Assembly (NCBI RefSeq): GCF_000154905.1
Contig: NZ_GG770539.1
Span: 1,391,598 to 1,455,597, forward strand
Length of the DNA stretch: 64,000 nucleotides
Direction: 5' to 3'
DNA from: Streptomyces sp. SPB074
GTDB lineage: Bacteria; Actinomycetota; Actinomycetes; Streptomycetales; Streptomycetaceae
Part shown: in pieces, positions 26,734 through 36,635 of the stretch
Position numbering within the stretch: the stretch's first letter is position 1
How the letters are laid out: every line of letters starts with the position of its first letter
Notes under the pieces: generated by a model
What the model saw: only the letters and a program-made list of their open reading frames with translations
Database searches by the model: none
What the model was told of the DNA's origin: nothing
Program-made: the position numbers and the translations under genes

Positions 26734-27507
26734 TCAGATCTCCGGACGCAGCATGGGCGGATTCAACAGAGTTGCGCCTCCGGCGCGGAAAAGCTGCGCC
26801 GGCCTGCCCCCCTGCCGGGTCGTCGTACCACCGGCGGGGACGAGAAAACCTGGCGTCCCTGTCACCTTGCGATGAAAATTCCGGGGGTCGAGCACCACCC
26901 CCCAGACCGCTTCGTAGACCCGGCGAAGTTCACCGACCGTGAATTCCGTGGGGCAGAAAGCGGTGGCGAGCGAGGAATACTCGATCTTCGAGCGCGCGCG
27001 CTCGATCCCGTCGGAGAGAATGCGCGCGTGATCGAAGGCGAGCGGCAGCAGTTGTTCGTCGTCACGTCCCGCGCTCTCCTCCCCCAGAAGCCGCTCAACG
27101 GGTGCCCACCTGGCACCGCTCGCGTCACCGCCAGCGATGGGCGAGGGCAGGTCGGGGGCGAGCGCGAGGTGGGCCACGCTCACCACTCGCATTCTCGGAT
27201 CGCGCTCCGGATCGCCGTAGGTGGCGAGCTGTTCCAGGTGCGCGCCGTGCCGCTCCTCGCCGGAGGCCCCCACCGCGTCCCCGTCGTGCGCGCGCAGGCC
27301 GGTCTCTTCTTCCAGCTCGCGTCCTGCCGCGGACGCAAGGTCCTCGCCAGGACGGACGAACCCCCCGGGCAAGGCCCATTGCCCTTGGTACGGGGCCTCC
27401 CCGCGGCGGACGAGGAGCGCCCGCAACCCGTTGTGCCGCACCGTGAGCACCACGAGATCCACGGTGACAGCGAAGGCTGGGAAGTCGGAGGGGTCATAGG
27501 GAGACAT
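26734..27507 (-). CDS. Nudix hydrolase fused to a winged helix (NrtR-type)
   Basis: The N-terminal half is a Nudix domain with an intact Nudix box ([20 protein letters not shown] plus ETGL; GX5EX7REUXEEXGU satisfied). The C-terminal half ([33 protein letters not shown]) is the winged helix of the NrtR family, which controls NAD or sugar-pentose metabolism and binds ADP-ribose through the Nudix domain. Many NrtR members lose catalysis, but here all box residues are present. ATG 27507 or ATG 27519 could be the start. A palindrome lies directly upstream. No NAD-biosynthesis genes adjoin it. Confidence 0.82.
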   Translation of the reverse strand: MSPYDPSDFPAFAVTVDLVVLTVRHNGLRALLVRRGEAPYQGQWALPGGFVRPGEDLASAAGRELEEETGLRAHDGDAVGASGEERHGAHLEQLATYGDPERDPRMRVVSVAHLALAPDLPSPIAGGDASGARWAPVERLLGEESAGRDDEQLLPLAFDHARILSDGIERARSKIEYSSLATAFCPTEFTVGELRRVYEAVWGVVLDPRNFHRKVTGTPGFLVPAGGTTTRQGGRPAQLFRAGGATLLNPPMLRPEI

Positions 27508-27522
27508 GCGGCTGATCATAGT

Positions 27523-27535
27523 CGTCTACCTGACG
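27523..27535. promoter_or_regulatory. Candidate operator before the NrtR-type gene
   Basis: CGTC-TACCT-GACG palindrome four bases upstream of the first possible start codon (27519); suitable for autoregulation by the winged helix. Assigned by position only. Confidence 0.3.
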
Positions 27536-27855
27536 ATAAGCACGTCGTTCGTCGAAGCCCACGCCAGCACAGCCGTCTGAACGGCCCCTTCCGTCCCCAG
27601 CTATGAGGCCGTGGCCCAACAGCAGGTTCCTGCCCGTCACGCGAAACGATCTCGCACAACCTCAAGCCGCTCCGGCACAGGCCCACACCATCCGGCGCTC
27701 TTGGCCACCCCGAGTCAGCTCAGTACTGCCGCGCGCCCCCTGCCCCGAAGCGGCTGCGGAGCCCGGCGCCAACTCAGCCGCCGCCCCTGCAGGTCCCGAA
27801 GCTCGACACCTCGCAGCTTCGAGCTCCTGAAACCGGTCTCGCGTGGCCGCGAACC
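27536..27855. other. Gene-free stretch
   Basis: About 320 bp between the NrtR-type gene and the debranching-enzyme terminator. Frames on both strands are compositionally unlike Streptomyces genes; no repeats or RNA genes seen. Confidence 0.4.
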
Positions 27856-27884
27856 GTCGCTCCCGAGTCGGCATCGGGAGCGAC
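27856..27884 (-). terminator. Terminator after the glycogen-debranching-like gene
   Basis: Perfect 11-bp stem GTCGCTCCCGA / TCGGGAGCGAC with a 7-base loop, 17 bp past the stop. It is flanked by two direct copies of GGCCGCGAACCG (27845 and 27885). Confidence 0.75.
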
Positions 27885-27901
27885 GGCCGCGAACCGCGCC
27901 C

Positions 27902-29950
27902 TCACGCCCGCAACTGCAGACGCTCGGGCGCCTCCTCCACCATCGCGAGCCCCAGCCGGGTGACTCGCGCGGAGAAGCTTTCCCCGGCTACACCGAGTCC
28001 GGTGAGCCCCAGCTCACCGAGCGGAGCACCGCGCACCGGACGCAGCGCGACGGACCCTTCTGGAACATCCGGGCGGATACCCACGAGCCCCGCGATCACG
28101 TGCACGCCGGCAGCGGCGGCCACAGCGGCCGGGCGGCAGGCAGCAGGATGCGGCCACGGCCGGCTTCCCTCCGTCCGTTGCTCGCCCGCGAACATTTCCG
28201 GCAGGCGGTACTCGAAGGTCTCGGCCGCCGCGAGCAACCCGCGCAGCAAAGCGTGGGACTCCTTCTCGTGGCCGGCAGCGGCGAGACCCGTCACGGCGAT
28301 CGCCGTCTCGTGGACACGCACGGCCCCGCCCCGGTGCCCGAAGGGGCTGTACCCGTGCTCCTTCGCGCCGAGGCTCCGCAGCCCCCAGCCGCTGTCCATG
28401 ACCGGGGAACCGAGCAGCCGTGCCACCTGCCCCGTCCGCGTCGAGTCGAGCAAGGAGGGCGCCAGTTGGCCAGCCGCGCCCAGACCGGTGTCGAGCAGGT
28501 GCGCCACCGCGCTGCCCAGCTGTGGCACCGGCCGCCTCGTGGCGTCGAGCGCGGCCGGTGGACGGCCTCCGCTCGGATCGTCGCACCAGAAGTCCGCCCG
28601 GAACCGGTCGGCGAATTCCGCCGCCCAGTCGCGGAGTTCCTCGCCTCCGGGCCGGTTGAGCCCGTCCCGGAGTCCCGCTCCGAGAAGAGCGGCGCGATAG
28701 GCGTGTGCCTGTGTCTCCACACGCGCCATGCCGCCGGTCTCCCGGTCCCGCACGTAGACGTGCCGCTCCGTCTCGCGCCGCAGCCACCCGAGGCAGGACT
28801 CGGCAGCCGGGGCGAGTTCGTCCACGACGGAGGCGTCGAGCCCCCACCTCCACGCCTCGGCCAGCAGAGCCGGGAAGAGCAGAGTCGCCTCGGCACTCGT
28901 ACTTCCCGGCGGCAGGTGAGGACCGGCATCGCGCAAAGGGCCGGGGATACGGCCTTGTTCAGCCCCCTGCAAAACCTGCGTACGGGCCACGGCCCGCAAG
29001 GTCCCCGCCGCGAGGCGGGTACCGAGAGGCAGGGCCATGCGCGCGGCGGCCAGCGCCTCCGCGGGGGCGAGGCCGCAGCGCCAGGGCGCCCCCGCCGCGA
29101 GGTACGCCTCCCCCGCCTCTCCCGGCTCCCGCGCCAGCAGCGCGTTGAGATCACCGAGGGAGGCCCGCAGGAGAGCGGCGGCCCGGGGATCGTCCCCTGC
29201 GGCGTCCGCCGCCGTGAAGACCGGCGTTCCTCCACGTGCCACCGAGCGCGCGCCGCCCAGCAGTTCCGGCCTCAATCGCAGCTCGATGGATCGTCTGCCG
29301 CCGGCCGGAATCTCCAGCTCCCAGCGGAGCGATCCCGATGCGGCCACGACGTCGGCGGGAGGCGGCTCAGCGGTGAGCGCGACCTTCCCCGCAGGGGACG
29401 ACCACTGCAAGCCGGCACCGTGCACGGAGGCCCGCAGGACCGGAATTCTGTGTCCGGCGGCCACGGCACCGAGGTCGGCGAGATCGCAGCCCAGGGTGAG
29501 TTCGACCACGAGCCGCAACGTGCTCGCCGTCGTGCTCCGCAGAATGATGCGCTCGCTGCCCTCGGCGTGCCGCTCACGTTCGACCAGCAGATCCGGGTCG
29601 GGCCCAGGCCCTCCCAGCCCACGCAGCACTCCCACGAACCGCGTGCGGTCCGCCCCCACCGCGCGCGCCTCCACCGGCAGGGGGTCCCGCCCCGCGATCC
29701 GGAGCCGGCACAGCGACAGCAGTCTCTTCCCCGCGGAGTAGAAGCCCTCCAGCCCCTGCCCGGTCAACTGCCCGTGCTCGGCGGAAATTGCCAGCCCCGG
29801 CAGCGAGACGGCGGTCAACGTCCGGTGCGTCGCGGGCGGTTCCGCAAGAGGAAGGCTCCCGCTGCCGCGCGCCGGACCGGGTACGGGCACCGATCTGTCC
29901 GGTGCCGCTCGGTACTCGCGACCACCGGGCCGTGGTGCGGTCAAGGACAT
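27902..29950 (-). CDS. Glycogen-debranching-enzyme-like protein (GDE N-terminal domain plus (alpha/alpha)6 barrel)
   Basis: A 682-residue cytoplasmic protein. The N-terminal beta domain (TAVSLPGLAISAEHGQLTGQ, GLEGFYSAGKRLLSL) is the GDE_N_bis type. The C-terminal helical barrel carries VETQAHAYRAALLGAGL, DSGWGLRSLGAKEHGYSPFGHR-type motifs and RLPEMFAGEQR, as in amylo-alpha-1,6-glucosidase relatives. It probably acts on an alpha-glucan or glucoside, but neighbours give no pathway. ATG 29950 is taken as the start because the conserved part begins shortly after; the open frame continues 103 codons upstream with no homologous character. Confidence 0.8.
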   Translation of the reverse strand: MSLTAPRPGGREYRAAPDRSVPVPGPARGSGSLPLAEPPATHRTLTAVSLPGLAISAEHGQLTGQGLEGFYSAGKRLLSLCRLRIAGRDPLPVEARAVGADRTRFVGVLRGLGGPGPDPDLLVERERHAEGSERIILRSTTASTLRLVVELTLGCDLADLGAVAAGHRIPVLRASVHGAGLQWSSPAGKVALTAEPPPADVVAASGSLRWELEIPAGGRRSIELRLRPELLGGARSVARGGTPVFTAADAAGDDPRAAALLRASLGDLNALLAREPGEAGEAYLAAGAPWRCGLAPAEALAAARMALPLGTRLAAGTLRAVARTQVLQGAEQGRIPGPLRDAGPHLPPGSTSAEATLLFPALLAEAWRWGLDASVVDELAPAAESCLGWLRRETERHVYVRDRETGGMARVETQAHAYRAALLGAGLRDGLNRPGGEELRDWAAEFADRFRADFWCDDPSGGRPPAALDATRRPVPQLGSAVAHLLDTGLGAAGQLAPSLLDSTRTGQVARLLGSPVMDSGWGLRSLGAKEHGYSPFGHRGGAVRVHETAIAVTGLAAAGHEKESHALLRGLLAAAETFEYRLPEMFAGEQRTEGSRPWPHPAACRPAAVAAAAGVHVIAGLVGIRPDVPEGSVALRPVRGAPLGELGLTGLGVAGESFSARVTRLGLAMVEEAPERLQLRA

Positions 29951-30221
29951 CAGGGAGCTTCTTCCGCGTGCCGATCGGGAGGAGGGGGCGGGCCGGTGGG
30001 CAGGCCCCCGGCGACTCCGCCACCGAATGAACGCCGGAAGAGGGCTACGGGTCACGGGCGCCGGGCCACTTGCCCCGACATTCCTCCGCCTCTCCGCCAC
30101 GCGCCTGCCCCGATCCGCTCTCCGTTCCGGCTCCCGCCCAGATCTGCCGAGCAGTTGTCCCGCGAGAGGGGCCGTTCCACGTCCGCGCGTTTTCTCCCTC
30201 CTCGCCCCCGGCACCTCCCAG

Positions 30222-33038
30222 CTACCCCGCGCCGCCCGCAGGTTCGGAACCACCACCACGGCGCGAACAGCGCGCTTCCGCCTCCTGTACGGACGCAGGC
30301 GTCTCTACAAGCCCACCCCCGTTGCCCGCCTCCGGGCCGGCCGGAAGTTGTTCCTGACCGGCATTCGCAGAACCAGTCCTGCTGTCTGTCCCGCTCCCCT
30401 GCCTCTGAGCGCGCCTACAAGCCTCCTGACTACCCGGCCGTGCACCCGTCGCGAGAACCACGGAGCCCTCCTGCCCCACACTCGGGACAGTCCCCTGGCC
30501 CTCGCGTACCTCCACGTTCTGCGCAGAGCTCTCCCGAACAGGCAGCACCGGGCTAGATCCACTGCGGGCCACCGGTGAATCACCCACGTGTGAATCGCCC
30601 ATGTTCGAAGGCGCCGCGCGGTCCGTCCGATGCGTCACCGGTCGTACCGCCGCCCTGACCGGAATGACGGCGTCCGAGGCATCGGATTCCGGATGCGGGA
30701 GCCCAGCGAGCGGAAAGCGATCGGAGGCAGCCCGACGACCACGCACATCAATCAACTCGTTCTCCCCTTCGTGCCTCTCGCGGTCCGCTTCCCTCTCGTT
30801 CGCTCGCGTGCTCTCACGTCCAGGAGGCGATGCGGCGACGCGCCGCCGCGCTCGTGCGTACGCCGTCCTCCCCGCGTCGTCCCCCGTCCCGTTGGTCTTG
30901 CCACTGCTGGGCCGCGCCTGTGCGGGGCCGCCCGGGCGCCTGGTGTCACGCCGCCGCGTCGACGGACGCGCCGTCGGACCCGTACGAGCGGAGACGCCAG
31001 AACGGGAAGCAGCGGAACGGGAGGCTGAACCCGTACGAGATGCCGAGCGCACGCGGCGTCGCCCGTCGCCGGTCCCGGGCTCGGCCACCTCTCCTTCCGG
31101 GGCGCCCTCCGATGCTCCCGCTGCGCTCCGGGACACTCCGGCTTCCTGTTCACTCGTGGCCCCTCGTCCCGCCCCGTCGGCAGCGGAGCCGGTACGTGCC
31201 GACGCAGGACGAGCGGACGAACGGTGCGCGGTCGGCCGCCTCGGGGAGCCGCAGAGGCGCTGCCGAATCTCCTCGGGCTCCACTCCCTTGTCGAACGCCT
31301 GGTCCAGCAGCGCCGCGAAGACGTAGTGGGGGTCTACCGCGAGCGCGAGATGCAGGGACAGCCGTGCCTCGCTCTCTTCGCCTTGCGACCAGGCCGTCCA
31401 GCCCGCCAGCGACAGCGGTGCTGCCGCGTGCTCCTTGTACGAGAGCACACACCGGCGCGCGAGCGCGCGCCACAAGCGAAGGGCGGCGTCGGGGAACGCG
31501 AGGAAACTCGCCGCCTCGTCCCTGGCCTCCCTGTCCTGGAGACCGATGACGAGCCGCGCGGCCTCTTCGTGGGTAAGTGCCGCGTCGTCCGCGAGGTCGG
31601 CTTTGAGCCGGTCCGAAGGGACGGGGACGGTTGCGAATCGTGTCAGCACGTTGTCGAGCAACCCGATCGTGCCCCTGCGGATCTTGAGCACGTTCTCCCT
31701 GCCGCCGAGGATCTGCGGGAGAAGGTCGAGGGCGATCCGGTCGAGTACCCGCTCCTGTTCTCGCGCGGCGGCGGTGCTCCAGGGCAGGAGCCTGCTCTCC
31801 AGACGCGCCGCGGGGAGGGGAGCCGGCGTTCCCTCGTACACAGAGGTCGCGGCGAGAACAGAGCTGCCGACGGGCAGCAGGGCGACACCCGACTGTTCCT
31901 GGTCCGCGAGCGGGGTCACGTAGGACCAGGACCGACCGGTGGAGACACAGAGTGCTTCGACCACAGGTACATCGAGACTGCCGCAGGCGACGCGGATGTG
32001 CTGGGCGAGGGGACGCAGTCCCTCGCGCACCTCGGCGGCTCCGGGCTGCGGGACGGTGCCGGGCCTCGCCTCGTGCGGCTCCTGGAACAGGAAAGCGATG
32101 ACACCATCGGGCAGGGATTCATCGCACCGCCTGCGCAGGAGAGCCGTCGCTCCGGAACCGCGACCGCGCCCGGGAGAACCGAGGAGCATCGTGGCCACCC
32201 GCTCGGCGGCCTGCGGCCACCGCGTCGGATCAGCGGGGATGCGGAGCGCCGTGCGCCGGCCGAGCCGGCCCCACTCGCCGTGCAACGCGAGGAGGACGAC
32301 GCTGTTGCCCGGCACGTAGCCCAGCAGGTACGGGAGGGAATCGGCCAGGTCAGCGATGGATTTCAGCGAGATCGCCTGTCGTCCCGGAAAGGCCTTCCCG
32401 AAGGGCTCCGCGTCGGGCAGGGAGGCGGAGGGGCCGGCGCCGACAGCCGCCAAAGACCGGGGGTCTTCCCCGTCACGCGAGGAGTCGTTCTCGGGTGAGC
32501 GTCGTTGCACGGGGACGCCGGTGTCCCGGGCCGGTGACACCGGGCGGTCTCCCCCTGAACGTTGCGCGGGAATCACGGCGTCGGGCTTTCCCTCTGCCCC
32601 GGGGCGGCTGGGCGGCTGGCAGGCACGGGAGGATTCGGCGGCAGAGCTGGGCGGCGAATTATCGGCGCACGCGGAGGGCGGATTCTCAACGGAAGCGACG
32701 GCGGGGTTGTCCGTGGACACAGAGGACTGGTCCCGTCGCGAGCGAGTGGCGCCTTCCCCAGCCGTGTCGGGTGAAGGAACCTGAGCGGGCGCTGAAGGCC
32801 GGCATCCAGCCGGGTCGGAGCGGGGCGGGGGCGACACATCCGCCGTGCGCGGGACGCTCGACATCTTTTCGGTAGGCGGGTCGGAGGTCTCTCCCACAGG
32901 CGGCGCGGTGCGCTCTTCGGCGAAAGCGATGGGCGGCTGCTCGTGGGTAGGGACGACGGGTTGCTCGGGCGAGGGGGCTGCGCGGTGCTGCGTAGAGCGG
33001 AGGGCGGCCGAATCGGATTTCTCGTTGCGGTGGGTCAT
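30222..33038 (-). CDS. DUF4192 protein with very long disordered tails
   Basis: A 938-residue protein in which only the middle (about residues 220-620) is folded: AISLKSIADLADSLPYLLGY, VPGNSVVLLALHG and RTALRIPAD mark the DUF4192 domain, a common actinobacterial family of unknown function. The N-terminal 215 residues are Pro/Ser/Glu/Ala-rich. The C-terminal 310 residues are Arg/Ser/Gly/Ala-rich. Most family members are 200-500 residues, so this is a long variant. ATG 33038 follows no clear ribosome site. It is divergent from the RecQ-like gene across a region with two DnaA boxes. Upstream open frame (to 35198) is antisense to recQ and not real. Confidence 0.82.
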   Translation of the reverse strand: MTHRNEKSDSAALRSTQHRAAPSPEQPVVPTHEQPPIAFAEERTAPPVGETSDPPTEKMSSVPRTADVSPPPRSDPAGCRPSAPAQVPSPDTAGEGATRSRRDQSSVSTDNPAVASVENPPSACADNSPPSSAAESSRACQPPSRPGAEGKPDAVIPAQRSGGDRPVSPARDTGVPVQRRSPENDSSRDGEDPRSLAAVGAGPSASLPDAEPFGKAFPGRQAISLKSIADLADSLPYLLGYVPGNSVVLLALHGEWGRLGRRTALRIPADPTRWPQAAERVATMLLGSPGRGRGSGATALLRRRCDESLPDGVIAFLFQEPHEARPGTVPQPGAAEVREGLRPLAQHIRVACGSLDVPVVEALCVSTGRSWSYVTPLADQEQSGVALLPVGSSVLAATSVYEGTPAPLPAARLESRLLPWSTAAAREQERVLDRIALDLLPQILGGRENVLKIRRGTIGLLDNVLTRFATVPVPSDRLKADLADDAALTHEEAARLVIGLQDREARDEAASFLAFPDAALRLWRALARRCVLSYKEHAAAPLSLAGWTAWSQGEESEARLSLHLALAVDPHYVFAALLDQAFDKGVEPEEIRQRLCGSPRRPTAHRSSARPASARTGSAADGAGRGATSEQEAGVSRSAAGASEGAPEGEVAEPGTGDGRRRVRSASRTGSASRSAASRSGVSARTGPTARPSTRRRDTRRPGGPAQARPSSGKTNGTGDDAGRTAYARARRRVAASPPGRESTRANEREADRERHEGENELIDVRGRRAASDRFPLAGLPHPESDASDAVIPVRAAVRPVTHRTDRAAPSNMGDSHVGDSPVARSGSSPVLPVRESSAQNVEVREGQGTVPSVGQEGSVVLATGARPGSQEACRRAQRQGSGTDSRTGSANAGQEQLPAGPEAGNGGGLVETPASVQEAEARCSRRGGGSEPAGGAG

Positions 33039-33080
33039 GGAGAGCACTGTGCACGGAAAGCGAATTCCCCGCTTGCCCGC

Positions 33081-33091
33081 CTGTGGATAAC
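33081..33091 (-). promoter_or_regulatory. DnaA box (inverted)
   Basis: TGTGGATAA, the exact complement of the consensus DnaA box TTATCCACA, within CTGTGGATAAC, an 11-bp inverted match to 33180-33190. Confidence 0.6.
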
Positions 33092-33179
33092 TAGTTGCAT
33101 TGCTTTTTTTCGCACAACCCCTTATCGGATTAAACAGATCAGCCCGCACGCGCTCATCCGATGATCTCCCGGAGGGCTG

Positions 33180-33190
33180 GTTATCCACAG
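33180..33190 (+). promoter_or_regulatory. DnaA box
   Basis: GTTATCCACAG contains the perfect consensus TTATCCACA, 99 bp from its inverted partner. The stretch between (33092-33150) is AT-rich for this genome, with a T8 run. Confidence 0.6.
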
Positions 33191-33242
33191 CCCGCGCAGC
33201 CCTCGTTCGCCGGTTGTCGGTCTCATCAGGTTGCATGGGGGC

Positions 33243-35408
33243 ATGAACGACGAAGACCTCCGTCCCACCGCCGACGCGATCCTCGCCCAACTCGTGGGGG
33301 ACGCCAGTGGCCGTGCCCGGCTGCGAGAGGACCAGTGGCAGGCCATCGAAGCCCTGGTCGTGCACCACCGCAGGGCCCTGGTCGTGCAGCGCACGGGCTG
33401 GGGCAAGTCCGCCGTGTACTTCGTGGCCACGGCGCTCATCCGGCGGCGCGGTGGCGGGCCGACCGTCATCGTCTCTCCGCTGCTCGCGCTCATGCGCAAT
33501 CAGGTGGAGGCGGCGGCTGCGGCGGGGATCAAGGCGCGCACCATCAATTCGGCGAACCGCGAGGAGTGGGACGCCGTGCAGGAGGAGATCCGCGCCGGGG
33601 AGGTCGACGTGCTCCTCGTGAGCCCGGAACGCCTCAACCATCCCGCCTTCCGTGACGAGGTCCTTCCGAGTCTCACCGCGGCGACGGGCTTGCTCGTGGT
33701 CGACGAGGCGCACTGCATCTCCGACTGGGGGCACGACTTCCGTCCGGACTACCGTCGGCTGCGCACCATGCTCGCCGACCTGCCGGCCGGGGTCCCGGTG
33801 CTGGCCACCACGGCGACGGCGAACGCCCGGGTGACCGCCGACGTGGCGGAACAGTTCGGGACCGGCGGGGCCGCGGACGGCGCGCTCGTCCTGCGGGGTC
33901 CCCTCGACCGCGAGAGCCTCAGTCTGGGCGTGCTGCGCCTTCCCGGCGCCGCTCACCGCCTGGCCTGGCTCGCGGATCACCTGGAGGAGCTGCCGGGCTC
34001 GGGAATCATCTACACGCTGACCGTCGCCACGGCCGACGAGGTGGCCGCGTATCTGCGCCAGCGGGGTCACGAAGTAACCGCCTACACCGGGCGTACGGAG
34101 AACGCGGACCGGCTGGAGGCCGAGCAGGCTCTCCTCGCGAACCGCGTGAAGGCGCTCGTGGCGACCTCGGCACTCGGCATGGGCTTCGACAAGCCCGACC
34201 TCGGCTTCGTGGTCCATCTCGGCGCGCCGTCCTCGCCCATCGCCTACTACCAGCAGGTGGGCCGTGCGGGCCGCGGGGTGGAGCACGCCGAGGTACTGCT
34301 GCTGCCGGGCAAGGAGGACGAGGCGATCTGGAAGTACTTCTCGTCTCTGGCGTTCCCGCCCGAAGAACAGGTCAGGCGCACCCTCGATGTCCTGGCGGGT
34401 TCCGCCCGGCCCATGTCGACCCAGGCCCTCGAACCTCTCGTGGATCTGCGGCGCACCAGGCTGGAAGCCATGCTGAAAGTGCTCGACGTGGATGGGGCTG
34501 TCAAAAAGGAGAAGGGTGGCTGGACCGCCACCGGGCGGCCGTGGGTCTACGACGCGGAGCGGTACGCCTGGGTGGCCGGGCAGCGGGCGCTGGAGCAGCA
34601 ATCGATGCGGGATTACGTGGCGAGTACCGGATGCCGGATGGAGTTTCTGCGTCGCGCGCTCGACGACGAGGCCGCCGCGCCGTGTGGCCGCTGCGACAAC
34701 TGCGCCGGCCCGCGATTCGGTACGGAGGTGTCCCCGGTCGCGCTCACCTCCGCGCACGGCGAACTGGAGCGCCCCGGAGTCGATGTGGAGCCGCGCCGTA
34801 TGTGGCCGACGGGGCTGAGTGCCGTCGGCGTATCTCTCAAGGGACGCATTCCGGCCTCGCAGCGGGCCGAGACCGGCCGGGCACTCGGCAGGCTCTCGGA
34901 CATCGGCTGGGGCAACAGGCTCCGTCCGCTCCTCGGCCCCGACGCGAAGGACGCACCGGTACCCGACGACGTGCTCCAAGCGACGGTGGCGGTGCTCGCC
35001 GACTGGGCCAAGGGACCGGGCGGGTGGGCCTCGGGAGACAAGGACGCCCTCACGCGGCCTGCCGGAGTGGTCACACTTCCCTCCCGGACTCACCCCGAGC
35101 TGGTGGATTCGCTGGGCGCCCGTGTCGCCCGGATCGGTCAACTGCCCTTCCTCGGCGGACTCGTCCTGCGCGAGGACGCCGAGCCCGGGCGAGCGCACCG
35201 GGGGAACAGCGCGCAGCGGCTCCTCTCACTGCGCGGAACTCTCGCGGTGCCCGCCCCGCTCGCCGAGGCCCTGACGGAGCATCCCGGCCCCGTCCTTCTC
35301 GTGGACGACTTCACGGACTCCGGCTGGACGATCGCCGTGGCGGCGGGCCTGCTCAAGGACGCGGGCGCGAAGGAGGTGCTGCCGCTGGTACTCGCGGTTC
35401 AGGGCTGA
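33243..35408 (+). CDS. RecQ-family ATP-dependent DNA helicase with phosphoribosyltransferase-like tail
   Basis: Helicase core: [16 protein letters not shown] (Walker A), [22 protein letters not shown] (DEAH and aromatic-rich loop), [38 protein letters not shown], and [12 protein letters not shown] (motif VI). Zinc-binding cysteines sit in [13 protein letters not shown], then [10 protein letters not shown]. The last ~200 residues are not the usual RQC/HRDC; they end in [23 protein letters not shown], the PRPP-binding loop signature of type I phosphoribosyltransferases (ComF-like). ATG 33243 (GGGGG just upstream) or TTG 33231 may start it. It probably works in recombination or repair; the tail's role is unknown. 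Confidence 0.88.
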   Translation: MNDEDLRPTADAILAQLVGDASGRARLREDQWQAIEALVVHHRRALVVQRTGWGKSAVYFVATALIRRRGGGPTVIVSPLLALMRNQVEAAAAAGIKARTINSANREEWDAVQEEIRAGEVDVLLVSPERLNHPAFRDEVLPSLTAATGLLVVDEAHCISDWGHDFRPDYRRLRTMLADLPAGVPVLATTATANARVTADVAEQFGTGGAADGALVLRGPLDRESLSLGVLRLPGAAHRLAWLADHLEELPGSGIIYTLTVATADEVAAYLRQRGHEVTAYTGRTENADRLEAEQALLANRVKALVATSALGMGFDKPDLGFVVHLGAPSSPIAYYQQVGRAGRGVEHAEVLLLPGKEDEAIWKYFSSLAFPPEEQVRRTLDVLAGSARPMSTQALEPLVDLRRTRLEAMLKVLDVDGAVKKEKGGWTATGRPWVYDAERYAWVAGQRALEQQSMRDYVASTGCRMEFLRRALDDEAAAPCGRCDNCAGPRFGTEVSPVALTSAHGELERPGVDVEPRRMWPTGLSAVGVSLKGRIPASQRAETGRALGRLSDIGWGNRLRPLLGPDAKDAPVPDDVLQATVAVLADWAKGPGGWASGDKDALTRPAGVVTLPSRTHPELVDSLGARVARIGQLPFLGGLVLREDAEPGRAHRGNSAQRLLSLRGTLAVPAPLAEALTEHPGPVLLVDDFTDSGWTIAVAAGLLKDAGAKEVLPLVLAVQG

Positions 35409-35727
35409 GGCCGGGAGGCAACGGTTCGCGAGCGTTGGCCGACGGCTCCCAAGAACTGGATGGCAGCAGCACTCATCGGGCGTGGGAGACGTACCGCATG
35501 GCGGACAGCCGCAGGTTGAGCGGGCGGACAGGAGAGGGGGAAATAGGGAATGCATCGTCAGATATGGGTGCGGCTTGACGAATGCTCGTTGCCGCAGCCC
35601 TCTCGGCGTACGAGAATTGAAGTCGCTCCCCGTACGGCGATTCCGGCTCCGGTGCTGCCGTCCGGTGGTGCGCTCTCCCACGTCCCGATTCCGCCCGCAG
35701 CGCGGGCGCGTAGCCGAAGGGAGGACC
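35409..35727. other. Gene-free stretch
   Basis: About 320 bp between the RecQ-like gene and the next coding sequence. Open frames run through it but their conserved-looking part begins only at 35728. No repeats or hairpins of note. Confidence 0.4.
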
Positions 35728-36531
35728 GTGACCTTCGGATTCGCTCCGTCCGCCGCGTCGAGGAAGACGCCACCGCCCCCGTCCACCACCCCCTCGCCGT
35801 TGGTGCCGGTTCCTTCCCTGCCTGCCGAGCCGGCCAGCTCTCCACCCCGTGCGATCGGTCCGCAGGAGTGGACCGCCGCCAACGTGCCCCTGCTCGGCAA
35901 TCCGCGCGAGGTCGTGACCGGACTGTACGAACGTCACAGCCCAGCGGCCGGGACCGTGGTGGTGGGAGTGCTCGACCCGGACGAGCGGCTGCGGGCGAGC
36001 GCGTCCTTCACTCGCCGCCCCGGCGACTCCGACGGCTGGGTCTTCCGCAATACGCTGCTGGCCCAGCTGCGCAGGGTCATCCCCCACGACCTTCGCCGCC
36101 GGGTACCGGTACGCACGGCCGTGTTGCTGCACTGCCGGGAGGGCGAGTCGCGCTGGACAGCGGAGGACGGCGCCTGGATGTGGGGGCTGCGAGACGCCTG
36201 CACACTGCACGGCCTGCGCTGCGGAGCGTACGTGACACTCACCGGCGCGGGCTGGCAAATTCTCGGGGAGGGACGTGGTGGCCGCCATCCCCGGCTCGGC
36301 TCCCGTACGACCTTGTTCGTACCTGCTGCGGACGAGGTTCCCACCCGCCCGGGGCAGTTGGGGCCGTTGCCGGAGCAACGGGTCGAGAGCGCGGAGCGCT
36401 TGGCGCCCGGCGACGAAATGCCGGAGCAGCGCGCCGGACGCGGGGGTTCGCTCACGGAGCGGGCAGCCGGGCTGCTGTCGCGGCCGATCGACACGCCGCG
36501 GGAGCAGTGGCCGCGTACCGCCGCACGCTGA
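35728..36531 (+). CDS. Uncharacterised conserved protein (DUF4192-neighbour type)
   Basis: A 267-residue protein. After a Pro/Ser-rich N-terminus the compact part (about 45-190) reads WTAANVPLLGNPREVVTGLY, GTVVVGVLDPDERLRASASF, AVLLHCREGESRWTAEDGAW, MWGLRDACTLHGLRCGAYVTL. The alternation of beta strands and helices with DPDERLRASASF suggests a RadC/JAB-like or nuclease-like alpha/beta fold, but no catalytic motif is certain. GTG 35728 is chosen because GGGAGG lies just upstream. The C-terminus is disordered. I do not recognise the function; proximity to recQ suggests nucleic-acid work at most. Confidence 0.65.
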   Translation: MTFGFAPSAASRKTPPPPSTTPSPLVPVPSLPAEPASSPPRAIGPQEWTAANVPLLGNPREVVTGLYERHSPAAGTVVVGVLDPDERLRASASFTRRPGDSDGWVFRNTLLAQLRRVIPHDLRRRVPVRTAVLLHCREGESRWTAEDGAWMWGLRDACTLHGLRCGAYVTLTGAGWQILGEGRGGRHPRLGSRTTLFVPAADEVPTRPGQLGPLPEQRVESAERLAPGDEMPEQRAGRGGSLTERAAGLLSRPIDTPREQWPRTAAR

Positions 36532-36597
36532 CAGCGAGGTCCTCGCCGCCGTGCGGGTTCCGTACGGGAACGGGGGACGGTGGTGACGGGCTCCGCT

Positions 36598-36623
36598 CCG
36601 CCCGGCCGGTGACGGCCGGGCGG
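36598..36623. terminator. Bidirectional terminator
   Basis: Perfect 11-bp stem CCGCCCGGCCG / CGGCCGGGCGG with a GTGA tetraloop between convergent genes ending at 36531 and 36636. Confidence 0.75.
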
Positions 36624-36635
36624 GGGCGGTGTCGG

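Noticed and set aside
27611-30556. 981-codon plus-strand frame opposite the debranching-enzyme gene
   Set aside because: Composition of a shadow frame. The opposite strand has a recognisable protein with a terminator in the right place.
33039-35198. Upstream part of a 1658-codon minus-strand frame ending in the DUF4192 gene
   Set aside because: It is antisense to the RecQ-like helicase. The DUF4192 protein begins at 33038.
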